Source: Candidatus Omnitrophota bacterium (GTDB taxonomy: Bacteria; Omnitrophota; Gorgyraeia; JAGLLT01). From it: a stretch of DNA of 36,359 bases. Of the stretch, positions 8,826 through 17,311 are shown one piece after another (positions within the stretch are counted from its first letter, which is position 1; each line of letters begins with the position of its first letter). The stretch spans positions 1 to 36,359 of the forward strand of contig JAGLLT010000020.1 of assembly GCA_023140385.1 (NCBI GenBank), given 5' to 3'. The notes below the pieces were generated by a model that ran no database searches, was not told the DNA's origin, and saw only the letters and a list, made by a program, of their open reading frames with translations. A program made the position numbers and the translations under genes.

Positions 8826-10157
8826 ATGCTCAAAGCGTTAGGCAGTGCGTTTAAGATACCGGAGCTTAAGAAAAAGATACTGTTTACTTTAGCGATGATT
8901 GCCGTTTTCAGGTTAGGAGCCTATGTTCCGACACCGGGGATTAATGCCCAGGCCCTGGCTCTTTTTTTTGAGCAGCAGTCGGGCACGCTTTTTTCCCTAA
9001 TGGATATGTTTTCAGGGGGCGCTATGAGCAAGGCGACCGTTTTTGCCCTGGGCATTATGCCCTACATTTCCGCGTCTATTATTATGCAGCTTTTAACGGC
9101 GGTTGTACCTTTCTTTATGAAGATTGCCAAAGAGCCCGACGGGAGAAAAAAGATTACCCAGTATACAAGATACGGGACGATTGTTCTATGTATTATCCAG
9201 TCGCTTTTTATTGCTTCCTATCTGGAGGGATTCAGCGGGATGGGCAGTATGGCAATGACGCTTTTTACCGGTTGGAAGCTTAGGCTGTTGGTAATAATCA
9301 CCTTAACCGCCGGCTCCGCTTTTTTGATGTGGCTGGGGGAGCAGATGTCCACCTTTGGTATAGGAAACGGCATATCCATAATTATTACCGCCGGTATCGT
9401 ATCCCGTATGCCACCGGCCTTTAAGCAGTTTATTGAATATATTACGCCTTTTGGCCATGACGCAAGGATAAAACCACCGACAATACTGCTCTTGGTTATC
9501 ATGCTCATCGGCGTAATAGTAGGCGTTATTTTGATTACCCAGGGGCAGAGGAAGATACCTGTCCAGTATGCTAAGCGGGTAATCGGCAGAAAAATTTATG
9601 GCGGCCACAGCAGCTATATTCCTTTAAGAGTAAATCAGGCGGGTGTAATTCCTATTATATTCGCTCAGTCCGCGCTTATGTTTCCGCAGACAATCTCAAG
9701 CTTCGCCAAAGAGAATGTGTTTATAGAGAATGTAACCAGATGGCTGGGCATGGGACATCCGGTTTATATTGTTTGTTTCACCTTGCTTATCGTGTTCTTT
9801 ACGTATTTTTATACGGCTATAATATTTAATCCCCAGGATGTAGCCCAGAATATGAAGAAGCACGGCGGGTTTATTCCCGGCGTAAGGCCCGGAAAGCCGA
9901 CCGAGCAGTACTTTGATTACATTTTGGGCAGGATAACACTGCCCGGGGCAATATTTTTAGCCGGCATTGCTGTTATGCCGACCATTATCAATGGCTGGCT
10001 AAAGGTTCCATATCTGATCGCGAGCTTCCTGGGCGGGACGGGTATTTTGATTATCGTTGGTGTAATGCTTGACACAATGGGACAGATTGAATCGCACCTG
10101 CTGATGAGGCACTACGAAGGTTTTATGAAAAAAGGTAAAATAAGAACGAGGAGATAA
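8826..10157 (+). CDS. secY: Protein translocase subunit SecY
   Basis: SecY is the channel subunit of the Sec translocon in the inner membrane, working with SecE, SecG and SecA. The 443 residues contain ten hydrophobic segments. Conserved stretches include FRLGAYVPTPGIN near 24-36, the cytosolic loop RKIPVQYAKRVIGRK around 242-256, and the NPQDVAQNMKKHGGFIPGVR loop near 335-354. It begins one base after rplO and is followed four bases later by adk with its Shine-Dalgarno in the secY tail. The window itself encodes likely Sec clients (the Rhs protein and the GH2 enzyme). Confidence 0.98.
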   Translation: MLKALGSAFKIPELKKKILFTLAMIAVFRLGAYVPTPGINAQALALFFEQQSGTLFSLMDMFSGGAMSKATVFALGIMPYISASIIMQLLTAVVPFFMKIAKEPDGRKKITQYTRYGTIVLCIIQSLFIASYLEGFSGMGSMAMTLFTGWKLRLLVIITLTAGSAFLMWLGEQMSTFGIGNGISIIITAGIVSRMPPAFKQFIEYITPFGHDARIKPPTILLLVIMLIGVIVGVILITQGQRKIPVQYAKRVIGRKIYGGHSSYIPLRVNQAGVIPIIFAQSALMFPQTISSFAKENVFIENVTRWLGMGHPVYIVCFTLLIVFFTYFYTAIIFNPQDVAQNMKKHGGFIPGVRPGKPTEQYFDYILGRITLPGAIFLAGIAVMPTIINGWLKVPYLIASFLGGTGILIIVGVMLDTMGQIESHLLMRHYEGFMKKGKIRTRR

Positions 10158-10161
10158 TTCT

Positions 10162-10818
10162 TTGAGGATAATATTACTTGGTCCGCCGGGAGCGGGCAAA
10201 GGAACCCAGGCAGACATCCTTTCAGATCATTATAATATCGCTCATATTGCTACCGGCGACCTATTGCGTGAAGAGGTGGACAATGATACGGCGCTTGGGC
10301 AAAAAGCAAAAGAGTATATGCGAAAAGGAGAGTTGGTTCCTGATAGCCTGGTTATCAAGATGGTTTTGAAGAGGCTTGAGAATCCTGATACCAAGAACGG
10401 ATTTATCCTTGACGGATTTCCAAGAAATATTAATCAGGCGCGGGAGTTAAGCGCGGGCCTAAAAGATAAGAAGATAGAGATTGATTTAACCGTCTATCTG
10501 GAGACTTCAGAAGAGGTTATTATAAAGAGGCTGTCCGGCAGAAGAATATGCAGGAGCTGCAGGGCGGTTTATCACATAGTCAACGTGCCGCCTAAAGTTG
10601 AGGGTGTTTGTGACAGATGCGGCGGAGAATTATATCAGAGAGTTGACGATAATTCCCAGACCATAAAAAAAAGGCTGATGGTTTATGAGCAGGAGACGGC
10701 CAGCCTTATAGATTTTTATAAGGGTTTGGATAAATTGTACGTAGCTTCAGGTGACATAGACGCTCAGCAACTTTTTCATAATTTAACTGAAGTTTTTGGA
10801 AAAAAAATCGCCGCATGA
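10162..10818 (+). CDS. adk: Adenylate kinase
   Basis: Catalyses ATP + AMP to 2 ADP in the cytoplasm. The 218 residues start from a TTG codon, with GAGGAG seven bases upstream, which decides the start and hints at reduced translation compared with the ribosomal genes. The P-loop is GPPGAGKGT (residues 7-15), followed by the AMP-site TGDLLR and LDGFPRN. The LID is the long form with four cysteines, C130-x2-C133-x16-C150-x2-C153, a structural zinc site typical of Gram-positive and many other non-proteobacterial enzymes. It shares ATGA with map. Confidence 0.97.
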   Translation: MRIILLGPPGAGKGTQADILSDHYNIAHIATGDLLREEVDNDTALGQKAKEYMRKGELVPDSLVIKMVLKRLENPDTKNGFILDGFPRNINQARELSAGLKDKKIEIDLTVYLETSEEVIIKRLSGRRICRSCRAVYHIVNVPPKVEGVCDRCGGELYQRVDDNSQTIKKRLMVYEQETASLIDFYKGLDKLYVASGDIDAQQLFHNLTEVFGKKIAA

Positions 10819-11558
10819 TATTGCTAAAATCACCGGCTGAAATTGATAAGATAAGGGCTTCGTGCAAGATAGTCCGTCGAACACTTGATCTTTTAAAAAG
10901 TAAAATAAAACCGGGAATAAAAACAAAGGAACTAAATATCGCGGGAGAAGAGTTCATTTATTCCCAAAAAGCCCAGCCATCATTTAAGGGTTATATGGGG
11001 TATCCCGCCGGCATCTGCGTTTCTGTAAATGAAGAGTTGGTGCATGGGATTGGTTCAGAGAGGAGACTGAAGGAGACGGATGTCGTCAGTCTGGACGTAG
11101 GAGTTGAGCTGGACGGTTTTTTTGGAGATGCGGCCGAAACCTTCGCGGTTTCCGGCAAGATAAGCGGGGAGGCCAAAAGGCTGATAGAGACAACCCGCGT
11201 TTCACTTGAGCGCGGAATAGAGCAGGCTGTTTGCGGGAAAAGATTGTTTGACATATCAGCCGCCATACAGGCATGCGTGGAAAAAGCCGGTTTTTCGGTT
11301 GTGAGGCAATTTGTCGGCCACGGTGTAGGCTTAAAGGTGCACGAAGATCCGCAAATACCAAATTACGGCAAGCCTCATACGGGGATTAAGTTGAAGGCGG
11401 GCATGGTGCTAGCCATTGAGCCCATGGTAAACGCCGGCAGTTGGGAAGTAGATATATTAGATGACGGCTGGACAGCGGTAACTAGAGACAGAAGATTGTG
11501 CGCTCACTTTGAACATACAGTGTACATAGGCGATAAAGAAGTAGAGATTTTAACTTAA
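10815..11558 (+). CDS. map: Methionine aminopeptidase, type I
   Basis: Removes the initiator methionine from nascent proteins using two metal ions. The 247 residues have the pita-bread fold ligands in recognisable blocks: [19 protein letters not shown] (two Asp ligands), [14 protein letters not shown] (His ligand), LAIEPMV (Glu) and HFEHTVYI (Glu). There is no N-terminal SH3 or zinc extension, so this is type Ia. It overlaps adk by four bases, and infA begins 14 bp downstream. Confidence 0.97.
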   Translation: MILLKSPAEIDKIRASCKIVRRTLDLLKSKIKPGIKTKELNIAGEEFIYSQKAQPSFKGYMGYPAGICVSVNEELVHGIGSERRLKETDVVSLDVGVELDGFFGDAAETFAVSGKISGEAKRLIETTRVSLERGIEQAVCGKRLFDISAAIQACVEKAGFSVVRQFVGHGVGLKVHEDPQIPNYGKPHTGIKLKAGMVLAIEPMVNAGSWEVDILDDGWTAVTRDRRLCAHFEHTVYIGDKEVEILT

Positions 11559-11572
11559 AAGGAATTTGTGAT

Positions 11573-11791
11573 ATGGCAAAAGAAGAAGCTATAGAGGTTG
11601 AGGGGAAGATACTTGAAGCCTTGCCTAATACCATGTTTCGTGTTGAGCTTGAAAATGGCCACAAAGTTTTAGCTCATATATCCGGCAAGATGCGAATGCA
11701 TTTTATCAGAATTCTTCCGGGTGACAGGGTTAAAATGGAACTTTCGCCGTATGATTTAAATAAAGGTAGAATTACCTATCGGATAAAGTAA
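11573..11791 (+). CDS. infA: Translation initiation factor IF-1
   Basis: IF-1 binds the ribosomal A site during initiation. The 72-residue OB-fold protein is of standard length: [20 protein letters not shown], then [19 protein letters not shown], then the C-terminal [19 protein letters not shown]. It lies between map and rpmJ as in many bacteria, and an AAAGGAATT motif precedes the ATG. Confidence 0.97.
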   Translation: MAKEEAIEVEGKILEALPNTMFRVELENGHKVLAHISGKMRMHFIRILPGDRVKMELSPYDLNKGRITYRIK

Positions 11792-11835
11792 GCCGGAACC
11801 GGTTTGCCGGACTTAACGTACTGGAGCGGATAATT

Positions 11836-11949
11836 ATGAAGGTAAGAGCAAGTGTTAAAAAGATATGCCCTAAGTGTAAAATAATTAAAAGAAAAGGTGT
11901 AGTCAAAGTTATTTGTTCTACGCCTAAGCATAAGCAAAAACAGGGATAA
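11836..11949 (+). CDS. rpmJ: 50S ribosomal protein L36, zinc type (bL36)
   Basis: A 37-residue protein translated from 11836 (TGGAGCGG Shine-Dalgarno just upstream). It begins [20 protein letters not shown] and ends with [10 protein letters not shown], matching L36 over its whole length. The zinc ligands C11, C14, C27 and H32 are all present, so this is the C-plus form. L36 is the smallest 50S protein and sits near the base of the stalk. It lies in its canonical place between infA and rpsM. Confidence 0.96.
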   Translation: MKVRASVKKICPKCKIIKRKGVVKVICSTPKHKQKQG

Positions 11950-11952
11950 AAT

Positions 11953-12004
11953 AAAATTCAAAACGTAAAACGACTATTTATCCGGTTTAGAAGGATTGAA
12001 TTTT
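11953..12004 (+). promoter_or_regulatory. Possible structured leader of rpsM
   Basis: In the 80-bp gap before rpsM, AAAATTCAA (11953-11961) and TTGAATTTT (11996-12004) form a perfect 9-bp inverted repeat around a 34-nt interior, which itself has a weaker inner stem (TAAAACG against CGGTTTA with one mismatch). It sits just upstream of the rpsM ribosome-binding site (GAGGAGG). In E. coli the S4 repressor binds a leader at this place in the alpha operon. Whether this is an S4 target, a processing site or chance in an AT-rich spacer cannot be told from sequence alone. Confidence 0.3.
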
Positions 12005-12029
12005 CGAAAAACAGTAGCGAGGAGGGAAA

Positions 12030-12404
12030 ATGCCGAGGATTTTAGGAATTGATTTACCAAAAAATAAAAAGATCAAGATAGCACTTACTTATATTTATGG
12101 TATTGGCCTTGTAAGGGCGGCCCGGGTTTTGCAAACAGCGGCTATTGAACCTGAAAAAAAGGCCGGTACTCTTACAGAAGAAGAGGTTTCTAAAATAACT
12201 TCTGTGATTCAGAAAGACCTGGTGGTTGAAGGCGAGCTCAAAAGATACGTTTCGAGTAACATCAAGAGGCTGATGGATATTGGTTCTTACAGGGGTTTAA
12301 GGCATAAGCGGGGTTTGCCTGCGCGGGGACAGCGAACGTCCAGTAATGCCCGCACACGCAAGGGCCCCAAGAGAACAGTGGGTATAAAAAGGAAAAAAAG
12401 TTAA
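12030..12404 (+). CDS. rpsM: 30S ribosomal protein S13 (uS13)
   Basis: S13 in the 30S head forms bridges to the 50S subunit and contacts P-site tRNA. The 124 residues start [20 protein letters not shown], contain [12 protein letters not shown], and end with [20 protein letters not shown] and a basic tail. A GAGGAGG Shine-Dalgarno lies six bases before the ATG. It opens the rpsM-rpsK-rpsD-rpoA-rplQ set. Confidence 0.98.
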   Translation: MPRILGIDLPKNKKIKIALTYIYGIGLVRAARVLQTAAIEPEKKAGTLTEEEVSKITSVIQKDLVVEGELKRYVSSNIKRLMDIGSYRGLRHKRGLPARGQRTSSNARTRKGPKRTVGIKRKKS

Positions 12405-12425
12405 GTAAGGGAAAAGAGGTTTAAT

Positions 12426-12812
12426 ATGGCGAAGAAGAAAAAGGGTAAAAAGAAGATTACGAGAGTGGTTACCGAAGGTATAGCTCATATACAAGCGACT
12501 TTCAATAATACCCATGTTACGATTACTGACAGAAACGGCAATGTTTTATGTTGGTCGACAACGGGATGCGCCGGCTTTAAGGGTTCGAGAAAATCTACTC
12601 CCTTTGCCGCTCAGATGGCGGCTAAGGATGTAGCTAAAAGAGCCATGGAGTTCGGAATGAAACAGGTTGAAGTGCGTGTGAAAGGGCCCGGCTCCGGAAG
12701 AGAATCAGCTATAAGGTCATTACAGGCGGCGGGGCTAAACGTTAAAGCCATAAGGGATGTTACACCAATACCGCATAATGGCTGTCGGCCCCCCAAAAGA
12801 AGGAGAGTTTAA
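12426..12812 (+). CDS. rpsK: 30S ribosomal protein S11 (uS11)
   Basis: S11 lies on the 30S platform near the Shine-Dalgarno helix. The 128 residues carry the family blocks [38 protein letters not shown] and the C-terminal [18 protein letters not shown]. The N-terminus is Lys-rich (KKKKGKKK). It is five bases from rpsD. Confidence 0.98.
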   Translation: MAKKKKGKKKITRVVTEGIAHIQATFNNTHVTITDRNGNVLCWSTTGCAGFKGSRKSTPFAAQMAAKDVAKRAMEFGMKQVEVRVKGPGSGRESAIRSLQAAGLNVKAIRDVTPIPHNGCRPPKRRRV

Positions 12813-12817
12813 AGGTT

Positions 12818-13435
12818 ATGGCAAGAAACTTAACACCCCGGGGAAAGATTGTCCGCCGGTTAGGAATTAATATTTTTGGAAGCCCCAAGTATGACCGAAT
12901 ACTTGAAAAAAAGCCTTATGCCCCCGGAGAACACGGCAAAGGAAGGCGGACAAAGGTTTCTAACTACGGGATACAGCTTCAGGAGAAACAAAAGGTAAAA
13001 AAGATGTACGGTATTTTAGAAAAACAGTTTAGAAGATATTTTAGAGAGGCCGAGAGAGCAAAGGGAATAACCGGTACTATTCTTCTTCAGAAGCTGGAGC
13101 GCAGGCTGGACAACGTGGTTTTTAGAAGCTGTTTGGCTGAAACAAGAAATGCCGCCAGGCAGTTGGTGAGGCACGGCCATATAATAGTTAACGGAAGAAA
13201 AACAGATATGCCTTCTTTTTCGGTTAGCCAGAATGATACCATAGAAGTCAGGAACAAAGAGAATATAGTTAAAAAGGTAAAGGAAACTGTAAAAAAACTC
13301 GAAGGCAGGCAAATTCCTGCCTGGCTGGAAGTAAAAAGAGACAAATTGGAAGTTCAGGTAAAGACACTGCCTGAGAGGTCAGATATTCAGATTCCGATTA
13401 AGGAACAGCTGATTATTGAGTTGTATTCTAAATAA
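12818..13435 (+). CDS. rpsD: 30S ribosomal protein S4 (uS4), zinc-free form
   Basis: S4 initiates 30S assembly and in several bacteria represses its own operon. The 205 residues include the S4 RNA-binding domain with RLDNVVFRSCLAETRNAARQ (about 89-108) and VRHGHIIVNGRK. The N-terminal region YAPGEHGKGRRTKVSNYGIQL has no CxxC pair, so this is the zinc-free type, in contrast to the zinc forms of S14 and L36 encoded nearby. Confidence 0.98.
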   Translation: MARNLTPRGKIVRRLGINIFGSPKYDRILEKKPYAPGEHGKGRRTKVSNYGIQLQEKQKVKKMYGILEKQFRRYFREAERAKGITGTILLQKLERRLDNVVFRSCLAETRNAARQLVRHGHIIVNGRKTDMPSFSVSQNDTIEVRNKENIVKKVKETVKKLEGRQIPAWLEVKRDKLEVQVKTLPERSDIQIPIKEQLIIELYSK

Positions 13436-13477
13436 AGCCGGTTAGTTTTAATTAAGATATACCAGGAGGTAAATGGA

Positions 13478-14476
13478 ATGGGAGTAAGGTGGCGAGGTTT
13501 TGAGTTACCCAAGAGGTTGAAGATAGATGAAGCAACCCAAACTGATACGTATGCTAAATTTATTGCTGAACCCTTTGAACGCGGTTATGGGGTCACCATC
13601 GGCAACGCCCTGAGGCGGGTTTTGATTTCTTCCATTGAGGGCAGCGCTGTTACCTCTTTAAGGATTGAAGGCGCGCCGCATGAATATTCGAGCTTGGAAG
13701 GCGTGGTAGAGGATACAGCCGAGATTATCTTAAATATTAAAAAGATTGTTTTGAGATTGCACACCAAGAAACCTAAAATTATTCAGCTCGCGGTCTCAAA
13801 AAAAGGAGAGGTAAAGGCGGGGGATATACAAACAGATGAGACGGTGGAAATCTTAAATCCTGAGTTGGTTATTGCCACTTTAACCAAAGACAGGAAGTTT
13901 AAAATAGACCTGGAGGTGGGAAGAGGCCGGGGGTATGTCCCTTCGGAAAGAAATAAAAAAGAAAACCAACCGATAGGTTTTATCGCGGTGGACTCTGTTT
14001 TTTCACCGGTAAAAAAGATCATGTTCCATGTTGAAAATACGCGTGTCGGCCAAAGAACAGACTATGATAAGTTAATTACGGAAGTCTGGACTAACGGTAG
14101 TATCAGCCCCAAGGATGCTATGGTATATTCGGCTAATATTCTGCACCGCCATCTTGATTTGTTTGCCGCTTTCGGTGAGTTTCCGGAAGAGGATGAAGAG
14201 ATGGAGGAAGAGAAGTCTCAGCAGGAGAAAGAACTTTTAGAGAAGTTTGATAAGTCTGTTTCAGAACTTGAGTTGTCTGTTAGAAGCGCTAATTGCCTGC
14301 GGGAGGCAAAAATTCAAAGTATCGGGGATATGGTTAAAAAAACCGAAAATGATATGTTGAAGTATCGCAATTTCGGCAAGAAGTCACTAACCGAAATCAA
14401 GGAAATGCTCCAGCAGATGGGTTTACATTTTGGCATGAAGATAGAGCGGGTTGACAAAAAAGATAAAAAGGATTAA
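13478..14476 (+). CDS. rpoA: DNA-directed RNA polymerase subunit alpha
   Basis: The alpha dimer nucleates RNA polymerase assembly and its C-terminal domain contacts UP elements and activators. The 332 residues show the N-terminal domain motif YGVTIGNALRRVLISSIEG (about 34-52) and the CTD with its helix-hairpin-helix region (KYRNFGKKSLTEIKEML, near residues 291-307). The two domains are joined by a Glu-rich linker. AGGAGGT lies seven bases before this ATG; an ATG at 13473 is in another frame and is not used. Confidence 0.98.
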   Translation: MGVRWRGFELPKRLKIDEATQTDTYAKFIAEPFERGYGVTIGNALRRVLISSIEGSAVTSLRIEGAPHEYSSLEGVVEDTAEIILNIKKIVLRLHTKKPKIIQLAVSKKGEVKAGDIQTDETVEILNPELVIATLTKDRKFKIDLEVGRGRGYVPSERNKKENQPIGFIAVDSVFSPVKKIMFHVENTRVGQRTDYDKLITEVWTNGSISPKDAMVYSANILHRHLDLFAAFGEFPEEDEEMEEEKSQQEKELLEKFDKSVSELELSVRSANCLREAKIQSIGDMVKKTENDMLKYRNFGKKSLTEIKEMLQQMGLHFGMKIERVDKKDKKD

Positions 14477-14487
14477 GGTAATTTACT

Positions 14488-15030
14488 ATGAGGCACGGAA
14501 ATGACAGACGAAAATTAGGGAGAACATCATCTCACCGCAAGGCTTTTTTAAAAAATATGGTGAGAAATTTAATAATTTATGAAAGCATCAAGACAACTTT
14601 GCCCAAAGCGAAAGAAGCCCAGAGAGCGGCGGAGAAGCTAATTACCTTAGCCGGGGAAGATACCCTCAAAAATAAAAGGGCGGTATATGATATCGTTCAG
14701 GATCACGCGTTAACCTCGAAAATCTTCAGTGAAGTCGGCCCCCGATTTAAAGAGAGGCCGGGGGGCTATACAGCCATTAAGCATCTTGGAATAAGACCGG
14801 GGGATGGGGCTCAGATGGCGATATTAAGTTTGGTAGAGTTGAAGGCCAAGGCTGTCTCTAAAGATAAAAAAAGTCTTGATAAGGAAGAGCTGAAGACAAA
14901 AGGCAAAGTTCCTCAGGAGGCTGATAAGAAGAGTAAAGAGGCCGAGCAGACGGATAAGAAAAAAGAGCAGGGATTTTTTAAGGGCTTGAGAAAGTATTTG
15001 GGTAAGGATAACCGACCCGAAGGGAATTAA
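14488..15030 (+). CDS. rplQ: 50S ribosomal protein L17 (bL17) with a charged C-terminal tail
   Basis: L17 lies near the tunnel exit. Residues 1-120 match the family: MRHGNDRRKLGRTSSHRKAF, then PGGYTAIKHLGIRPGDGAQMAILSLVEL near the core end. Bacterial L17 is usually about 116-130 residues, but here a tail of about 60 residues (121-180) rich in Lys, Glu and Asp follows. Such tails occur in some phyla and are probably disordered. It closes the ribosomal cluster; the first ABC permease starts 38 bp later. Confidence 0.96.
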   Translation: MRHGNDRRKLGRTSSHRKAFLKNMVRNLIIYESIKTTLPKAKEAQRAAEKLITLAGEDTLKNKRAVYDIVQDHALTSKIFSEVGPRFKERPGGYTAIKHLGIRPGDGAQMAILSLVELKAKAVSKDKKSLDKEELKTKGKVPQEADKKSKEAEQTDKKKEQGFFKGLRKYLGKDNRPEGN

Positions 15031-15068
15031 GTTAGCGGAGTAGAACTGACCAAGAGGGCTTGGGTATT

Positions 15069-16022
15069 ATGAAGTTGTCTTTAACAAAAAAACGAAATGA
15101 GATGTTTTATGCCTATCTATTTCTTGTTCCCAATCTCATCGGTTTTTTAGTCTTTACCTTTTTTCCGGTTGTAGCGTCATTGCTTTTGAGTTTTATTAAA
15201 TATAGGGTCATAACTTTAAGCTGGCCGCTTGACATAGAGTTTATCGGCCTTACTCATTTCATAAAGCTGTTGGGTTTTCATAGGGAAACAGCGGGAATAG
15301 TTGCCAACGACCCTCTTTTTTGGAAGTTTCTCTGGAATACGGCTTATCTGATGTGCGGCATTCCTGCCGGTATGGCCGGTTCATTGATGCTGGCTATAGT
15401 CTTAAACAGAAAACAAAAGGGAATTGTTTTTTTCAGGACACTGTTTTTTCTGCCCTCTATGTGTCTGACAGTCGCGGTAGCTTTATTGTGGGTCTGGATA
15501 TACAATTTTGATTATGGTATATTAAACACCTTCATTAGAGGCATCGGCGACCTTTTTAACTTTAATCTTGAAGGTGTCCATTGGCTAAGCGCTGAGTGGA
15601 TTAAGCTTTCTATGATTATCGCCTGCTTTTGGACATTTTTAGGCGGCCACAACATGATACTTTATCTGGCTGCTCTACAAAATATACCCAAGGCGCTTTA
15701 TGAGGCGGCAGACATTGACGGAGCTACTAAAGCGCAGAAGTTCTGGGCGGTAACCTGGCCTATGATATCGCCTACCACCTTTTTCATCAGTATTATGAGT
15801 ATAATCGGCGGCTTTCAGGGTGGATTTATGTTTGCCTACATCTTTGCCAGAGGCGGGCCGCATCAGGCCAGTACGACTCTCATGTACTATATTTTTAATA
15901 ATTTTTTTGAATGGAATAACTTCGGTTATGCCTGCTGCATTGCCTGGTTTATGTTTGTCTTGATATTCGCAGTGACTATCTTCAACTGGCGCTTTGGCGG
16001 TAAGCTGGTGCATTATAGTTGA
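15069..16022 (+). CDS. Sugar-type ABC transporter permease (MalF/UgpA-like)
   Basis: An inner-membrane permease of the CUT1 carbohydrate-uptake type, about 317 residues with six hydrophobic segments. The cytoplasmic coupling (EAA) loop is clear: EAADIDGATKAQKFWAVTWP. The ATG at 15069 is preferred to an in-frame TTG at 15060, because AAGAGGG is ten bases before the ATG but only one base before the TTG. The partner permease starts 22 bp downstream. No ATPase or substrate-binding protein is encoded nearby, so the complete importer must use a shared ATPase elsewhere. The substrate cannot be read from the sequence. Confidence 0.88.
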   Translation: MKLSLTKKRNEMFYAYLFLVPNLIGFLVFTFFPVVASLLLSFIKYRVITLSWPLDIEFIGLTHFIKLLGFHRETAGIVANDPLFWKFLWNTAYLMCGIPAGMAGSLMLAIVLNRKQKGIVFFRTLFFLPSMCLTVAVALLWVWIYNFDYGILNTFIRGIGDLFNFNLEGVHWLSAEWIKLSMIIACFWTFLGGHNMILYLAALQNIPKALYEAADIDGATKAQKFWAVTWPMISPTTFFISIMSIIGGFQGGFMFAYIFARGGPHQASTTLMYYIFNNFFEWNNFGYACCIAWFMFVLIFAVTIFNWRFGGKLVHYS

Positions 16023-16044
16023 TAATATTAGAAGTGAGAAAAAG

Positions 16045-17220
16045 ATGGCCCCAGAGATAGAAAAGAGACGTAAAAAAGATAAGTTCAGACAGGATTTGAT
16101 TTTCTATATCCTTCTTTCAATAACGGCCGCGTTTATGGCTGTGCCTTTTATCTGGATGATATCTACCTCACTTAAGCATCCCGATGCCGTCTTTATCTAT
16201 CCCCCCAAGTGGATACCCGACTATAACTATATTATTGAAAACGGCAAAAAGGTAACGGTTAATGTGATCGGGGAAAAGTATGAGATTGAATATTTAGAGG
16301 GCAGGCTCAAGGGGCAAAGGGGTGAAACCTTCAAAAAAATTATGGAGGTAGATTCAAAGCATTGGTGGCAGCCGTGGAAGAAAAAATATAGTGTTAATAC
16401 CTCAGAGGAGAAAAACTTTTACCAGTGGGATGAAATTAAGCTCTTAAAGGGTGAGGCCGTAGTTGAAATTGTTAAGGAGGTCGATGAGGTTTATGCGGTT
16501 GAAAAAAGAACTTTACCCATTAAGGATGTTTATACGGGGATAAAGCCCGTCTGGTCGAATTATAGAACAGTCATTGAAAAGATACCCTTTGCCAGATTTT
16601 ATTGGAATAGTATAATTGTCGCTTTCTGTGTAACTATAGGGCAGGTTTTTACCAGCGCTATGGCGGGCTATGCCTTCTCCAGGTTGAGCTTTCCCGGCCG
16701 GGACAAACTCTTCTTTGGCTATCTGGCAACAATGATGATTCCTCAAGCGGTTATCCTTGTTCCTGTTTTTATCCTGATGACCTGGCTGAACTGGATAGAC
16801 TCTTATAAAGCGTTGATAGTACCGGCTATGTTTAGCGCTTACGGCACCTTTATGCTGAGGCAGTTTTTTATGACCATCCCCGTGGACCTGGAGGATGCCG
16901 CTAAGATAGACGGCTGTAACTATATCAGAATATTCTGGAGCATTATTCTTCCCTTGAGTAAGCCGGCCCTGGCTACTTTGACTGTTTTTACCTTTATGGG
17001 CTCGTGGATGAACTTTATGTGGCCCTTAATTGTGACTAACAGGGTTGAGATGAAAACTCTTCCCGTCGGCCTGGCCTACTTTCAGGAAACAGGCTTTGGC
17101 ACGCAGTACGAACTTTTGATGGCCGGCGCCTTTATGGCCGTTATACCTTTGGTTCTCATCTTTATCTTTACTCAGAGGTTTTTCGTTGAAGGTATTAAGA
17201 TGCAGGGTATCAAAGGTTAG
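16045..17220 (+). CDS. Sugar-type ABC transporter permease (MalG/UgpE-like) with a large periplasmic insertion
   Basis: Second CUT1 permease, about 391 residues from the ATG at 16045; a TTG at 15994 would overlap the previous gene and has no better ribosome-binding site. Six TM segments and the EAA loop DLEDAAKIDGCNYIRIFWSI are present, and the end KMQGIKG is typical. MalG-type proteins are usually around 270-300 residues. Here about 100 residues (roughly 61-168) are inserted between the PPKWIP motif after TM1 and the conserved NYR/FARFYWNS segment. The insert is hydrophilic with Trp and charged strands, probably a periplasmic beta-rich domain. Confidence 0.87.
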   Translation: MAPEIEKRRKKDKFRQDLIFYILLSITAAFMAVPFIWMISTSLKHPDAVFIYPPKWIPDYNYIIENGKKVTVNVIGEKYEIEYLEGRLKGQRGETFKKIMEVDSKHWWQPWKKKYSVNTSEEKNFYQWDEIKLLKGEAVVEIVKEVDEVYAVEKRTLPIKDVYTGIKPVWSNYRTVIEKIPFARFYWNSIIVAFCVTIGQVFTSAMAGYAFSRLSFPGRDKLFFGYLATMMIPQAVILVPVFILMTWLNWIDSYKALIVPAMFSAYGTFMLRQFFMTIPVDLEDAAKIDGCNYIRIFWSIILPLSKPALATLTVFTFMGSWMNFMWPLIVTNRVEMKTLPVGLAYFQETGFGTQYELLMAGAFMAVIPLVLIFIFTQRFFVEGIKMQGIKG

Positions 17221-17274
17221 CCTTCCTCCAAAGCACCTTACATTCCCTTCGCGCGTAGATCGGGTTAATTTTGC

Positions 17275-17303
17275 TTGAATTAGCCGCCCCCATCTGATAA
17301 AAT
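17275..17303 (+). promoter_or_regulatory. Candidate sigma-70-type promoter for tmk
   Basis: TTGAAT (17275-17280) and TAAAAT (17298-17303) are separated by 17 bp in the 91-bp gap after the permease operon. The -10 box ends eight bases before the tmk ATG and there is no Shine-Dalgarno, so the transcript would be leaderless or nearly so. It may only supplement read-through from upstream. Confidence 0.4.
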
Positions 17304-17311
17304 CAAAAGAT

